Positions 28,208 to 37,777 of a DNA stretch of 64,000 nucleotides are shown here, piece by piece. Both the position numbers and the translations under genes were made by a program. Positions within the stretch are counted from its first letter, which is position 1. Every line of letters starts with the position of its first letter. Below the pieces are notes generated by a model, which saw nothing but the letters and a program-made list of their open reading frames with translations, was not told the origin of the DNA and ran no database searches. This DNA comes from UBA4416 sp040387555 (GTDB taxonomy: Bacteria; Bacteroidota; Bacteroidia; B-17B0; Aurantibacillaceae): contig JAZKDO010000009.1 in NCBI GenBank assembly GCA_040387555.1, forward strand, positions 26,326 through 90,325, given 5' to 3'.

Positions 28208-28933
28208 ATGACAAAAACAAACTGGCCAACTGCTTTACAACCCTTACTGGATAAGTATAAAGGTAAACAACATCCTTTAGATTATAAAAATACTTACCAG
28301 TTAATGATCATGGTAATTTTGTCGGCGCAGGACTCCGATAAGCATATCAATTCACTGGCACCGGTTTTATTTAAAGAATTTCCAAATTTAAAAGTACTGG
28401 CCAATTCAAGTATTGATTCATTAATTCCTTTTATTTCGAAGGTTCGTAATTTTGGCAACAAAGCAAACTGGATCATACAAATTGCAAAAACATTAAAAGA
28501 AGATAAAAATATTCCTTTAACAATGGAGGGTTTAACGGCACTTCCAGGTATTGGCAGAAAATCTGCGAATGTTATTATGCGGGAGTCCGGTATAAAAGCC
28601 GAAGGCATTATTGTAGATTTGCATGTAGTTCGTGTGGCCCCCCGTTTAGGAATTGCTGGTGGTACAGATCCTAAGAAAATAGAAATTCAATTAATGGAAG
28701 TTATGCCGGAAAATACCTGGGGCGAGATCGGTATGGCTATTTCTTTTCTGGGTCGCGAAACCTGCAGGCCTACCAATCCTATGCATGATGAATGTGTTGT
28801 AAGAAAGGATTGTGAATATTGTAGGACCGGAAAAGTTGCTGAGGATAAACCACGAGAGAAAAAGATAACTTTAAAAAAAGTTGCTCCAAAAAAAGAATCA
28901 GTGAAAAAATCTGCAACTAAAAAACGTGAATAA
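28208..28933 (+). CDS. nth: Endonuclease III-family DNA glycosylase/AP lyase
   Basis: 241 residues. Base-excision repair enzyme with helix-hairpin-helix 'LPGIGRKSANVI' (residues 112-123) carrying the catalytic Lys118, and the catalytic Asp137 in 'IVDLHVVRV'. The usual Thr of 'VDTH' is Leu here. Four Cys that could hold a 4Fe-4S cluster are at 186, 196, 202 and 205, i.e. C-X9-C-X5-C-X2-C. The E. coli Nth pattern is C-X6-C-X2-C-X5-C. About 25 extra Lys-rich residues follow (about 215-241), perhaps for DNA binding. It therefore looks like a divergent subfamily of Nth; substrate range not deducible. Confidence 0.85.
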   Translation: MTKTNWPTALQPLLDKYKGKQHPLDYKNTYQLMIMVILSAQDSDKHINSLAPVLFKEFPNLKVLANSSIDSLIPFISKVRNFGNKANWIIQIAKTLKEDKNIPLTMEGLTALPGIGRKSANVIMRESGIKAEGIIVDLHVVRVAPRLGIAGGTDPKKIEIQLMEVMPENTWGEIGMAISFLGRETCRPTNPMHDECVVRKDCEYCRTGKVAEDKPREKKITLKKVAPKKESVKKSATKKRE

Positions 28934-28946
28934 GTTTTGAATACCG

Positions 28947-30155
28947 TTATTCAAGTACAACTTTTTTAAGAAGCTTTTTTTCATCTACCCACACTTCCAG
29001 TAGATAGATGCCTTTCACGTTTGAACTTAAATCAATTTGTTTTTTTGGTTCTGAAAACATTTCCTGTGAAAGGCATTGGCCAAGATTATTATATATGCAT
29101 AATTTATATTTTTGTGAGGACGCTTTTATGTCGAGCATAAATAGTCCGTTGGTGGGATTGGGATAAATAGTGATATCATCGTTCATTTCGTTTTCAAAAC
29201 CGCCACTTGTCAAATCTGTTGAGAATTCCCACAAATCTTTTTCAAGAAGCGGGTAGGGACTATCACCGTAAAAGCCACCGGTGGAAATGTATCCTTTGTT
29301 TCCAACTCTGACTGCGGTTGCCATGCATCTGCCAGACCCACTAAAATCTGATAATTGTGTCCATTTATCCGTAACCTGATCCCATTCCCATACAGACTGC
29401 AGTGTATTTCCAAAGTTATCTTTTCCCGCAATCATATAAGCTTTTTTACCAATGGAAAATGCAGAAATACCAATACCAGTTGGGCCATTAAAGGAAGAAC
29501 GTTGAGTCCAGGTGTTGGAAGTTTGATCCCACTCCCAAAGATCATGTAGTGCGTTGATATTTAATCCTCCTACAATATAAGCTTTTGTTCCGATGGTAAA
29601 AGCTGCAGCGAAAGTTCTGGGACTTCCAGGGAAGTCAGCCTTTTTATTCCAATTGTTGCTTATTTGATCCCATTCCCATAAATCATTTAAATGATCTCCG
29701 TTTCCACCGGTTACAATATATCCTTTATCGCCAATCGAAAAACCCACACCCTGTGCTCTTGGACCACCACCTAAATTTTTTTTCTGTGTCCAGGTATTTG
29801 TAGAAGCATCATACTCCCAAAAATCTTCCTGCCAACCGGATTGATTTCCGCCACCACCAATATAGCCTTTGTTTCCTATGGAAAAAGAAAATGCGTCATA
29901 TCGTGGGCCACCTGGAAAGTTCTCTTTTTGAATCCATGAATTGGTGAGTTGATTCCATTGCCAAATGTCATCCGTTCCCCAACGGTTCGCAGAAGTTTCT
30001 CCAGTACCTATATATAAACAATTATTGATCGAAAATCCAATAGCCCTGTTTCTTGCTTCACCTGACAGGTTATTTTTTTGTGTCCATGAATTTTGACACG
30101 TTAATGTTGAAGCTGTTACAACAATAAATTGAATAAAAAGTATCAGAGTCTTCAT
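28947..30155 (-). CDS. Secreted Kelch-repeat protein with T9SS type A sorting domain
   Basis: 402 residues. Signal peptide to about residue 20. Six Kelch-like repeats of about 48 residues form a beta-propeller: each has 'GGxxR..AxxFSIGxKGYIxGG' followed by 'DxWEWDQxSNxWTQ' (for example 'NDLWEWDQISNNWNKKADFPGSPRTFAAAFTIGTKAYIVGG'). The C-terminal 75 residues are a type A sorting domain ('ITIYPNPTNGLFMLDIK', 'GIYLLEVWVDEKKLLKKVVLE') directing T9SS export and surface anchoring. The gene converges with nth with only 13 bases between stops. A TACGTTTG element on the minus strand lies 8 bases before the start. Confidence 0.92.
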   Translation of the reverse strand: MKTLILFIQFIVVTASTLTCQNSWTQKNNLSGEARNRAIGFSINNCLYIGTGETSANRWGTDDIWQWNQLTNSWIQKENFPGGPRYDAFSFSIGNKGYIGGGGNQSGWQEDFWEYDASTNTWTQKKNLGGGPRAQGVGFSIGDKGYIVTGGNGDHLNDLWEWDQISNNWNKKADFPGSPRTFAAAFTIGTKAYIVGGLNINALHDLWEWDQTSNTWTQRSSFNGPTGIGISAFSIGKKAYMIAGKDNFGNTLQSVWEWDQVTDKWTQLSDFSGSGRCMATAVRVGNKGYISTGGFYGDSPYPLLEKDLWEFSTDLTSGGFENEMNDDITIYPNPTNGLFMLDIKASSQKYKLCIYNNLGQCLSQEMFSEPKKQIDLSSNVKGIYLLEVWVDEKKLLKKVVLE

Positions 30156-30300
30156 GGCTGTAACAAACGTATAACAAATCTACATCTGGTTTCATAAAAG
30201 GTATTTTCTTTTCGTTCGGGTCGTAGTTTTAATCGTTCAGTCATTACTGTTTTGGGTTTTTAAAACAGTATTTTTAGATAGAAAATTAAATTCTTCTTCG

Positions 30301-30308
30301 TATGTTTG
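30301..30308 (+). promoter_or_regulatory. -7 promoter element before the TPR/SpoIIE gene
   Basis: TATGTTTG matches TAnnTTTG and ends 13 bases before the ATG at 30322. No convincing -33 element. Confidence 0.45.
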
Positions 30309-30321
30309 ATTTATACAAGTG

Positions 30322-32553
30322 ATGAAAAACAACCTTTTATTAATACTTCTATTTTGGGTTTATTCTGTTTCCTCACAAGATTCTTCCAGAATTTTTAGCC
30401 TGATTGAGAAGAGCCGGGGATTTCTTCAAAAAAACGAAACAAATAAGGCTTTACAAACCGCCCGTCAGTCACTGGCTTTTAGTTATAAAACTTCTAATTA
30501 TAAAGGAATCTCTTCTGCAGCCAACCAACTGGCCTATATTTTTGAAAGTAACAGTAATTATGATAGTGCCAATTTTTACCTCGATATAAGCATCACTGTT
30601 GCCGAAAAGTACCATCTTAAAAATGAGCTTGCGGTTGCGAATAATTTATCAGGACTGGTTTTATGGCATCAAAGCAGGTACAAAGAAGCTTTGCCGCATC
30701 ATGCTGAAAGCCTTGAATTATTTCGTGAAACCAAAAACGAAAAAGGTTTGGCTGACACCTATGCGAAAACAGGAAATGTTTATTATGATCTGAGTGATTT
30801 TCCAAAGTCATTAGAGAATTTTCTACAGGCACTTAAAACTTACAGTAACATCAACGACAGCTCCGGCATTGCTGATGTTTGCAACTACATTGGCAAGGTT
30901 TATAATCGCCTGAATGAAAAGGAGTCTGCGAAAAAATATTTATTTAAAGCATTAAGTCTTCACCAGCGCATCCAAAATAACCGAGGCATTGCCATTTCAT
31001 ATAATGGATTGGGAAATGTGTTCATGGATAATCACGATTTGATCAAGGCATTGAAGTTTTTTCAAAAAAGCAAGGATTATCATTTGCTTGGCGGAGATCA
31101 GATTGGTATTTCTGTAGCTCATATTAACATCGGAACCATTTATAATATGATGTCTTCTTTGTCAGATGATTCCTTGTCCATTGTAGCGCTTAATATTCAT
31201 TACAAGTCCGTAAACTCGATTCGCAAAAGTATTCTCGATTCTGCGGAAAATTATTTCCAGGCTTCTATCGTTATTAATAGTAAAGTTGGAAATCAATTCG
31301 GACTTATATATGGTTATAACGGCATTGGCGATGTTTATGTTAAAGAACAACAATATAAGAAAGCAATTTTGCAATTTCAAAGAGCTTATTCCATTTCTAA
31401 ATTCCTGAAAGCTACCAGCGAGCAATATGAATCCGCTATGCGACTTGCAAGTGGTTATGAATTTATGAATAATAAAGACAGCGCTTATTTTTACTTAAAA
31501 ACCTATACTCATTTAAAAGAAGAGGTGATTGGAGAAGAGAGGCAAAGAGAATTGTTTAAGAAAGAAAGTCAGTATGAGTATGATAAACAGTTAGAGAAGC
31601 AAAAATTAATGAAGGAGGCGAGAGAAGCTATTGTGGCTGAAAAAGAAAAACGTCAGATGCTCATCATTGTAGGAATTATAATTGTTTTGTTAATCGTGGT
31701 TTATTTTGCTGTTGTTTTAAATAAAAGGCTCAGAACAACCCGTCAGCAAAAGCAGGTAATTGAGCAACAAAAATTTAGTTTAGAACAAAAGAATAAAGAA
31801 ATTATTGACAGTATAACATACGCTAAAAGAATCCAGGATGCAATGCTGACTTCAAGTACTTACATTGAAGAAGAGATTAAAAAATTAAATGCAGAAAGTT
31901 TTATTGTGTTTAAGCCGAAAGATATTGTGAGTGGTGATTTTTATTGGTTTCATGTGGATGGTAAGGTTCTTTATTATATGACAGCCGATAGCACTGGTCA
32001 TGGTGTTCCGGGAGGATTTATGAGCATGCTTGGGATTAATTTATTAAGTGAAATAGTTATTGAACGAAAAATTAAAGATCCCGGTACAGTTTTGAATCAG
32101 TTGAGAGAGGAAATTATCCGCTCTTTAAAAACGGATGAAGGCTATTCTATGGATGGAATGGATTGTACCTTTTGCCGAATTGATACTGAAAAACAAATTC
32201 TTGAATATGCCTCTGCCAATAACTCCCTTTATCTGATCCGTAATGGGGAATTATCTGATTATAAACCACAAAAAATGCCAGTGGGTTATATGGAAAATGC
32301 AGTGCCCTTTAAAACATTTGTAATTGATCTTCATAAAGGAGATATGATTTATACATTTACAGATGGATATGCCGATCAGTTTGGTGGTGAGAAAGGTAAG
32401 AAATTTAAATACAGTCATTTAAAAAATAAATTAGGTTCTATTTGCAGCCTGCCTTTAAAAGAACAACAAACAAATCTGGATTCAACTTTCGAAATTTGGA
32501 AAGGTGCGTTGGAACAGGTAGACGATGTGTGTATAGTGGGAGTTCGAATTTAA
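30322..32553 (+). CDS. TPR-sensor, membrane-anchored SpoIIE/PP2C serine phosphatase
   Basis: 743 residues; ATG at 30322 preferred over the adjacent GTG at 30319. Signal peptide, then about ten TPR units in the periplasm (residues about 20-400), such as 'ADTYAKTGNVYYDLSDFPKSLENFLQALKTY'. A coiled-coil region follows, then one membrane helix (about 448-466, 'IIVGIIIVLLIVVYFAVVL') and another coiled coil. The C-terminal SpoIIE-type PP2C phosphatase shows metal-binding Asp residues in 'KPKDIVSGDFYW', 'TADSTGHGVPGGFMSM', 'MDGMDCTF' and 'FTDGYADQFGGEKGKK'. It ends 'QVDDVCIVGV'. The layout suggests periplasmic signal in, cytoplasmic dephosphorylation out, as in RsbU-like partner-switch systems. No antisigma kinase or antagonist is nearby. 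A paralog lies at 46287-48461. Confidence 0.9.
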   Translation: MKNNLLLILLFWVYSVSSQDSSRIFSLIEKSRGFLQKNETNKALQTARQSLAFSYKTSNYKGISSAANQLAYIFESNSNYDSANFYLDISITVAEKYHLKNELAVANNLSGLVLWHQSRYKEALPHHAESLELFRETKNEKGLADTYAKTGNVYYDLSDFPKSLENFLQALKTYSNINDSSGIADVCNYIGKVYNRLNEKESAKKYLFKALSLHQRIQNNRGIAISYNGLGNVFMDNHDLIKALKFFQKSKDYHLLGGDQIGISVAHINIGTIYNMMSSLSDDSLSIVALNIHYKSVNSIRKSILDSAENYFQASIVINSKVGNQFGLIYGYNGIGDVYVKEQQYKKAILQFQRAYSISKFLKATSEQYESAMRLASGYEFMNNKDSAYFYLKTYTHLKEEVIGEERQRELFKKESQYEYDKQLEKQKLMKEAREAIVAEKEKRQMLIIVGIIIVLLIVVYFAVVLNKRLRTTRQQKQVIEQQKFSLEQKNKEIIDSITYAKRIQDAMLTSSTYIEEEIKKLNAESFIVFKPKDIVSGDFYWFHVDGKVLYYMTADSTGHGVPGGFMSMLGINLLSEIVIERKIKDPGTVLNQLREEIIRSLKTDEGYSMDGMDCTFCRIDTEKQILEYASANNSLYLIRNGELSDYKPQKMPVGYMENAVPFKTFVIDLHKGDMIYTFTDGYADQFGGEKGKKFKYSHLKNKLGSICSLPLKEQQTNLDSTFEIWKGALEQVDDVCIVGVRI

Positions 32554-32631
32554 AGAAAGTGCAGGAATGACTCTATCAATTCTTGGGTTATGATTTCTTT
32601 TTTTGTATTTTTAATTTATAAATTTTTATAT

Positions 32632-34719
32632 ATGAAGCGAATTTTACCTTTCCTGTTTTCGGTTATAACTTTTCAGCTGGCAAATGCTCAAAATCCATTG
32701 CATTGCGGTGCAGACGAGATGCGTATCAATACATTAAAGCAATATCCTGAAATTGCAAAAGCAGTGATTGCAAAGGACATTGAATTGGAAAATTTTACTA
32801 AACATTTCAATCCGAATTTAAATAAAACTGCTACTGCTACATATGTGATTCCTGTTGTATTTCATGTCATTCATAATTACGGAGTGGAAAATATTTCAGA
32901 TGCACAGATTAAAGATGGATTAACGATTGTGAATAAAACATTTAATAAAACCCATCCCAATACTGCCACTATTAATGCAGCTTTTCAAAGTATTCACGCT
33001 GATTGCGACATTGAATTTCAATTAGCAACAAAAGATCCAAATGGAAATTGTCACAGCGGTATAAATCGCGTGGCTTCATCCTTAACTACTTCTGGTGATC
33101 ATCGCATTAAGAGTTTAATTCATTGGCCACCAACACAATATTTAAATGTGTACATCGTGGCTAATGCCGCAGGATTAGCAGGCCATGCTATCTGGCCCAG
33201 TGATGCTGATACGATGCCCTCCTGGGATGGGATCGTTTTATCACATAATTATGTTGGAACTTTTGGTACGTCTAATTTAACTCAATCAGTTGCTTTTGCC
33301 CATGAATGTGGCCATTATCTGAATCTGCATCATATCTGGGGAGGCAATAACGTTCCTAATTTTTACTTTTATCCATGTGCTGACCCTAATAAAGATTGTA
33401 ATATCGATGATCTGGTAGCTGATACACCTCCAACTATAGGTTGGCAATCCTGCAATATTAATGGTGCATCATGCGGTAATGTTGTCGATAATGTTCAAAA
33501 CGCGATGGATTATAGTTATTGTAACATTATGTTCACAGAGGGTCAAAAAACCAGAATGCAGGCATGTTTAAATTCGGGAATCGCCGGAAGAAATAATTTA
33601 TGGCAGCCAGCTAATTTAATGGCTACTGGTGTAAGTATACCAGGTACATTGTGCAAGGCAAATTTTGTCAGCAACAAGACGATGGTATGTCCGAGTGCTG
33701 CGGCAGTGACATTTACTAATACCTCTTATAACGGAGCATTTACATCTATTGAATGGAACTTTCCAGGCGGTACTCCTTCTGTTTCGGCAGTATCAAATCC
33801 AACAATTACTTATTCAACTCAGGGTTCATATAATGTCACTTTAAAAGTGAAAAATGGAAATGATTCTGTTACTGTAACCAAGCAAAATTATATTCATGTT
33901 CAGTCTAATACAGGTAGCGCATATCCATACTCAGAAAGTTTTGAAACGGTTACTTCTTTAAATGGAAATGAATGGTTTGCTAATAACCTTGATACAGCCA
34001 ACACCTGGCAATTAACTAATCTGGCAGCCGCAACAGGTAGTACTAGTGTTATGTTGGATAATTTTAATAATACCATCAATGGACGAGATGAATTATACAG
34101 TCGTGCTATTAATTTAGCTGGTGCTTCAGCTGTATTCCTTAGTTTTAAATATGCGTTCGCCAGAAAAGATACAAGTAATAGAGATCAACTTATAGTTTAT
34201 TCTGTAAGCGCTTGCGGTAGTACTTCTCTTGTAAAATTCAACGCTATTGGGTCGTCTCTGGAAACTGTTACGCCTACTTCTTCTCCTTATTTTCCTGCTA
34301 ATGCCGCAGACTGGAGATTTGTTAGCAGTAATATACTTCCATTACAATTAACAACAGGATTTCGTTTAAAATTTATATTCAATCAAAAAGGTGGTAATAA
34401 TATTTTCATTGATGACATAAATATTGATATTGCAACGGACACTAAAGATATCACAGAAACCATTGATATATTAAGTATTTTTCCTAATCCTTCAACCGAT
34501 CATTGTTCGGTTAATTTTAAATTGAGTCAAACCAAAACATTATTATTTTCCATATTTAATGTCTTAGGTGATAAGGTATATTCGCTTCAAAAAAACATTT
34601 ATGAAGAAGGTTTAAATGAAATAAAAGTAAATACTTCAAATCTTGCTAATGGAATATATACCATGCAGCTTCATGATGGAACCCGTGCCATTAATAAATC
34701 CTTAGTGATCAGTAAATAA
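32632..34719 (+). CDS. Secreted M43-family zinc metalloprotease with PKD and T9SS type A domains
   Basis: 695 residues from the ATG at 32632 (signal peptide MKRILPFLFSVITFQLANAQ); an in-frame ATG at 32590 would bury it. The catalytic domain (about 60-320) carries the metzincin zinc motif 'HECGHYLNLHH' (HExxHxxxxxH) with the Met-turn 'NAMDYSYCNIMFTEGQ' of the M43 cytophagalysin/PAPP-A family. A PKD domain follows (about 345-425, 'VCPSAAAVTFTNTSYNG'), then a jelly-roll-like domain ('YPYSESFETVTSLNGNEWFANN'). A type A sorting domain ends the protein ('DILSIFPNPSTDHCSVNF', 'NGIYTMQLHDGT'). It is an extracellular protease. Confidence 0.93.
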   Translation: MKRILPFLFSVITFQLANAQNPLHCGADEMRINTLKQYPEIAKAVIAKDIELENFTKHFNPNLNKTATATYVIPVVFHVIHNYGVENISDAQIKDGLTIVNKTFNKTHPNTATINAAFQSIHADCDIEFQLATKDPNGNCHSGINRVASSLTTSGDHRIKSLIHWPPTQYLNVYIVANAAGLAGHAIWPSDADTMPSWDGIVLSHNYVGTFGTSNLTQSVAFAHECGHYLNLHHIWGGNNVPNFYFYPCADPNKDCNIDDLVADTPPTIGWQSCNINGASCGNVVDNVQNAMDYSYCNIMFTEGQKTRMQACLNSGIAGRNNLWQPANLMATGVSIPGTLCKANFVSNKTMVCPSAAAVTFTNTSYNGAFTSIEWNFPGGTPSVSAVSNPTITYSTQGSYNVTLKVKNGNDSVTVTKQNYIHVQSNTGSAYPYSESFETVTSLNGNEWFANNLDTANTWQLTNLAAATGSTSVMLDNFNNTINGRDELYSRAINLAGASAVFLSFKYAFARKDTSNRDQLIVYSVSACGSTSLVKFNAIGSSLETVTPTSSPYFPANAADWRFVSSNILPLQLTTGFRLKFIFNQKGGNNIFIDDINIDIATDTKDITETIDILSIFPNPSTDHCSVNFKLSQTKTLLFSIFNVLGDKVYSLQKNIYEEGLNEIKVNTSNLANGIYTMQLHDGTRAINKSLVISK

Positions 34720-34862
34720 TCCAAAGTCATGTTGTCTCATTTCTTTTAGAGTTATTTAGACCTTATAAGAAGTTAGGAAAATTTAATACTTTAATGGCAT
34801 AAATTAATAGAAAAATAAACCTTTTGGTTAATTTTTACAATCAGTTTCTGCCAATTCCTTAT

Positions 34863-34870
34863 TATCTTTA
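34863..34870 (+). promoter_or_regulatory. -7 element close to the uvrB start
   Basis: TATCTTTA, a near match to TAnnTTTG, five bases before the GTG start codon at 34876. It resembles the TACCTTTA/TATCTTTA elements of the riboswitch cassettes. Confidence 0.4.
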
Positions 34871-34875
34871 ACGCT

Positions 34876-36900
34876 GTGTCATTTAAACTAATATCTGAAT
34901 TTCAGCCCACAGGAGATCAGCCAACTGCGATTAAACAATTAGTAGAAGGATTGAAATCCAATTCAAAACACCAGGTACTTCTAGGAGTAACGGGTTCCGG
35001 AAAAACGTTTACGGCAGCTAATGTGATCCAACAAGTTAACAAGCCAACTCTGATCTTAAGCCATAATAAAACACTGGCGGCCCAATTGTTCAGTGAGTTT
35101 AAGCAGTTCTTTCCGGACAATGCTGTGGAATATTTTGTGAGCTACTACGATTACTACCAGCCGGAAGCTTTTTTGCCAACTACCGGAACGTATATTGAAA
35201 AAGACCTACAGATCAATGATGAGATTGAAAAATTGCGTATCAGTGCTTCTTCCGCTTTGCTGTCGGGTAGGAGGGATGTGATTGTGGTCTGTTCTGTTTC
35301 CTGTATATATGGTATTGGTAACCCAACGGATTTTAAAAAGAACATTATTGCCATTGAAGCAGGAACGGTAATTTCCCGAAATAGGTTTTTACATTTATTG
35401 GTGGCCGCCTTATATTCAAGAACCACCGAAGAATTTAAACGCAGTACTTTCAGAGTAAAAGGTGATACCGTCGATGTTAATTTATCATATGCTGATCATG
35501 CCGTTCGCATTAGTTTTTTTGGTGATGAAATAGAATCCATTGAAACGTTTGATCCACAATACGGAACGATCATCGAAAAATTTCAAACTTTTTCCATCTA
35601 TCCGGCCAATATATTTGTGACATCTCCTGATACTATGAAAAGTGCGATGGTACAAATCCAGGAAGATCTGGAAAGACATAAAGCATTTTTATTATCGCAG
35701 GGAAAAGACCTGGAAGCAAAGCGAATAGAAGAGCGTGTGAATTACGATCTTGAAATGATGAGGGAACTCGGTTATTGCAGCGGCATCGAGAATTATTCCC
35801 GTTATATGGATGGCCGTCCACCTGGCACCAGACCTTTCTGTTTGATTGATTATTTTCCGGATGATTTTTTAATGATGATTGATGAGAGTCATGCAACTGT
35901 TCCACAAATCAGGGCTATGTTTGGTGGCGACTTATCGCGCAAACAAAACTTAGTTGAATATGGTTTTCGCTTGCCATCTGCTATGGATAATCGTCCTTTA
36001 AAATTTGAAGAGTTTGAAGATCTTACTAATCAGGTAATTTATATTTCAGCTACTCCGGCAGAATATGAGCTGGAAAAGGCGGAGGGAATAGTAGTAGAGC
36101 AATTAGTTCGTCCTACTGGTATTTTGGATCCAATTATTGAAGTTCGTCCTAGTGGTAATCAGGTGGACGATCTGCTGGATGAAATTCACAAAGTTGTTGC
36201 GAAAGACGAGCGTATTTTAGTTACAACGCTTACTAAGCGAATGGCAGAAGAATTATCCAAATACTTAACCAAGCTTCAGATTCGGTGTCGTTATATTCAT
36301 AGTGAAGTAGATACTTTAGAACGTGTGGAGATTTTGCGCCAGTTAAGGGTAGGTATGTTTGATGTATTGATTGGAATTAATTTACTGCGAGAAGGATTGG
36401 ATTTGCCCGAAGTTTCCTTAGTAGCGATTTTAGATGCTGATAAGGAAGGGTTTTTAAGAAATGTGCGGAGTCTTGTTCAAACCTCGGGTAGGGCAGCCCG
36501 TAATGTGAATGGGAAAGTGATCATGTACGCCGATAAGATTACCGATAGCATGCGTATTACGATTGAAGAAACTGACAGAAGAAGGAAGCGACAGATCGAA
36601 TATAATTATAAGAATGGGATCACACCAACCCAGGCCGGTAAGAAATTGTTATTGCAGCCAAACGATCACGGTGTAGAAGTAACAGTAGACGGTAAACTGG
36701 TGAGAACGTATATTGAGCCGGAGGAGTATAGTGTAGCCGCTGATCCGGTAGTTCAGTATATGAGTAAAGATGAATTGAAAAAACAAATCACCAAATTAAA
36801 ATCAGCTATGCTGAAAGCTTCTAAAGAAATGGATTTTATGAAGGCAGCTAGTTTAAGGGATGAAATGTTTGGTTTGGAGAAATTGATGGAAAGTAAATAG
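34876..36900 (+). CDS. uvrB: Excinuclease ABC subunit UvrB
   Basis: 674 residues. Damage-verifying helicase-like subunit of nucleotide excision repair. GTG start gives the normal N-terminus 'MSFKLISEFQPTGDQPTAI'. Walker A 'GVTGSGKT' is at residues 37-44. The DNA-clamping beta-hairpin 'YYDYYQPEAFLPTTGTYIEKD' is complete, and the DEAD-like box reads 'DESHATVPQ'. Helicase motifs V/VI are 'LLREGLDLPEVSLVAILDAD' and 'QTSGRAARN'. The C-terminal UVR coiled coil that binds UvrC is 'ELKKQITKLKSAMLKASKEMDFMKAASLRDEM'. prmC starts one base after its stop, so the two are co-transcribed. Confidence 0.97.
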   Translation: MSFKLISEFQPTGDQPTAIKQLVEGLKSNSKHQVLLGVTGSGKTFTAANVIQQVNKPTLILSHNKTLAAQLFSEFKQFFPDNAVEYFVSYYDYYQPEAFLPTTGTYIEKDLQINDEIEKLRISASSALLSGRRDVIVVCSVSCIYGIGNPTDFKKNIIAIEAGTVISRNRFLHLLVAALYSRTTEEFKRSTFRVKGDTVDVNLSYADHAVRISFFGDEIESIETFDPQYGTIIEKFQTFSIYPANIFVTSPDTMKSAMVQIQEDLERHKAFLLSQGKDLEAKRIEERVNYDLEMMRELGYCSGIENYSRYMDGRPPGTRPFCLIDYFPDDFLMMIDESHATVPQIRAMFGGDLSRKQNLVEYGFRLPSAMDNRPLKFEEFEDLTNQVIYISATPAEYELEKAEGIVVEQLVRPTGILDPIIEVRPSGNQVDDLLDEIHKVVAKDERILVTTLTKRMAEELSKYLTKLQIRCRYIHSEVDTLERVEILRQLRVGMFDVLIGINLLREGLDLPEVSLVAILDADKEGFLRNVRSLVQTSGRAARNVNGKVIMYADKITDSMRITIEETDRRRKRQIEYNYKNGITPTQAGKKLLLQPNDHGVEVTVDGKLVRTYIEPEEYSVAADPVVQYMSKDELKKQITKLKSAMLKASKEMDFMKAASLRDEMFGLEKLMESK

Positions 36901-36901
36901 G

Positions 36902-37777
36902 ATGAGAATCGCCACCAACAAACTATCAGACCTCTTCGAATTTTACAAAACAGAACTATTATCTGTTTATGACGAAGAAGAATTGTATGCAATTTTCGAA
37001 TTGGTCTGCGAACATTTTTTAGGTTATTCAAAAACAGACACCAGATTAAATTTTAATGGCAACCTGAATCAATCAGATGTCCTGAAAATTTATGATACGG
37101 CAAAAGCTTTAAAAACCGGCGCACCTGTGCAATACATTTTAGGGGAAGCTCATTTTTACGATTTGAAATTCAAGGTCAACTCCTCAACTTTAATTCCCCG
37201 TCCCGAAACCGAAGAATTAGTAGACTTGATAATTAAATCTCAAACACCCAATAACCAACATCCAATATCTATTCTTGATATTGGAACAGGATCAGGTTGT
37301 ATTCCGGTTACTTTAAAAAAACATTTGCCATATGCGAAATTAACCGCGGTTGATATTTCAGAAAAAGCACTTGAGGTAGCTCAATCCAACGCCATCAAAA
37401 ATAAAGTAGAAGTTGAGTTCATAAAATGCGATATCCTTTCCCAATTTATCACTCATCATTCAAAATTCAACATTATTGTAAGTAACCCTCCTTATGTTCT
37501 AAATTCAGAAGCTAAACAAATGGAAGCCAGGGTTTTGGATCACGAACCTCACGTAGCACTTTTTGTGGAAGATACAGATCCAATTATTTTTTACAAACGG
37601 ATCATTGATCTTTGCAATGACCATTTAGAAGAAAATGGTTACTTGTTTTTTGAATTGAATCCCCTGTATGCGAATGAAGTAAAAAACTATGCAAATGACA
37701 GTAAAATCTTTAATTTTACCGAGATTTTAAATGATATGAGCGGCAAACAACGATTCTTAAAAATACAAAAGAAATGA
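36902..37777 (+). CDS. prmC: Release-factor glutamine methyltransferase PrmC
   Basis: 291 residues. Methylates the Gln of the GGQ motif in RF1/RF2 using S-adenosylmethionine. The SAM-binding motif 'ILDIGTGSGCIPVTL' is at about 124-138 and the substrate motif 'NPPY' at 195-198. The family's 'PVQYILGEAHFYDLKFKV' and 'LIPRPETEELVDLI' blocks precede them. Starts one base after uvrB and overlaps the next gene by four bases (ATGA). Confidence 0.95.
   Translation: MRIATNKLSDLFEFYKTELLSVYDEEELYAIFELVCEHFLGYSKTDTRLNFNGNLNQSDVLKIYDTAKALKTGAPVQYILGEAHFYDLKFKVNSSTLIPRPETEELVDLIIKSQTPNNQHPISILDIGTGSGCIPVTLKKHLPYAKLTAVDISEKALEVAQSNAIKNKVEVEFIKCDILSQFITHHSKFNIIVSNPPYVLNSEAKQMEARVLDHEPHVALFVEDTDPIIFYKRIIDLCNDHLEENGYLFFELNPLYANEVKNYANDSKIFNFTEILNDMSGKQRFLKIQKK

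Noticed and set aside
35633..35905. 90-codon minus-strand frame inside uvrB, and similar antisense frames in the DEAD-box, GAPDH and receptor genes
   Set aside because: All are shadows of strongly conserved plus- or minus-strand genes.
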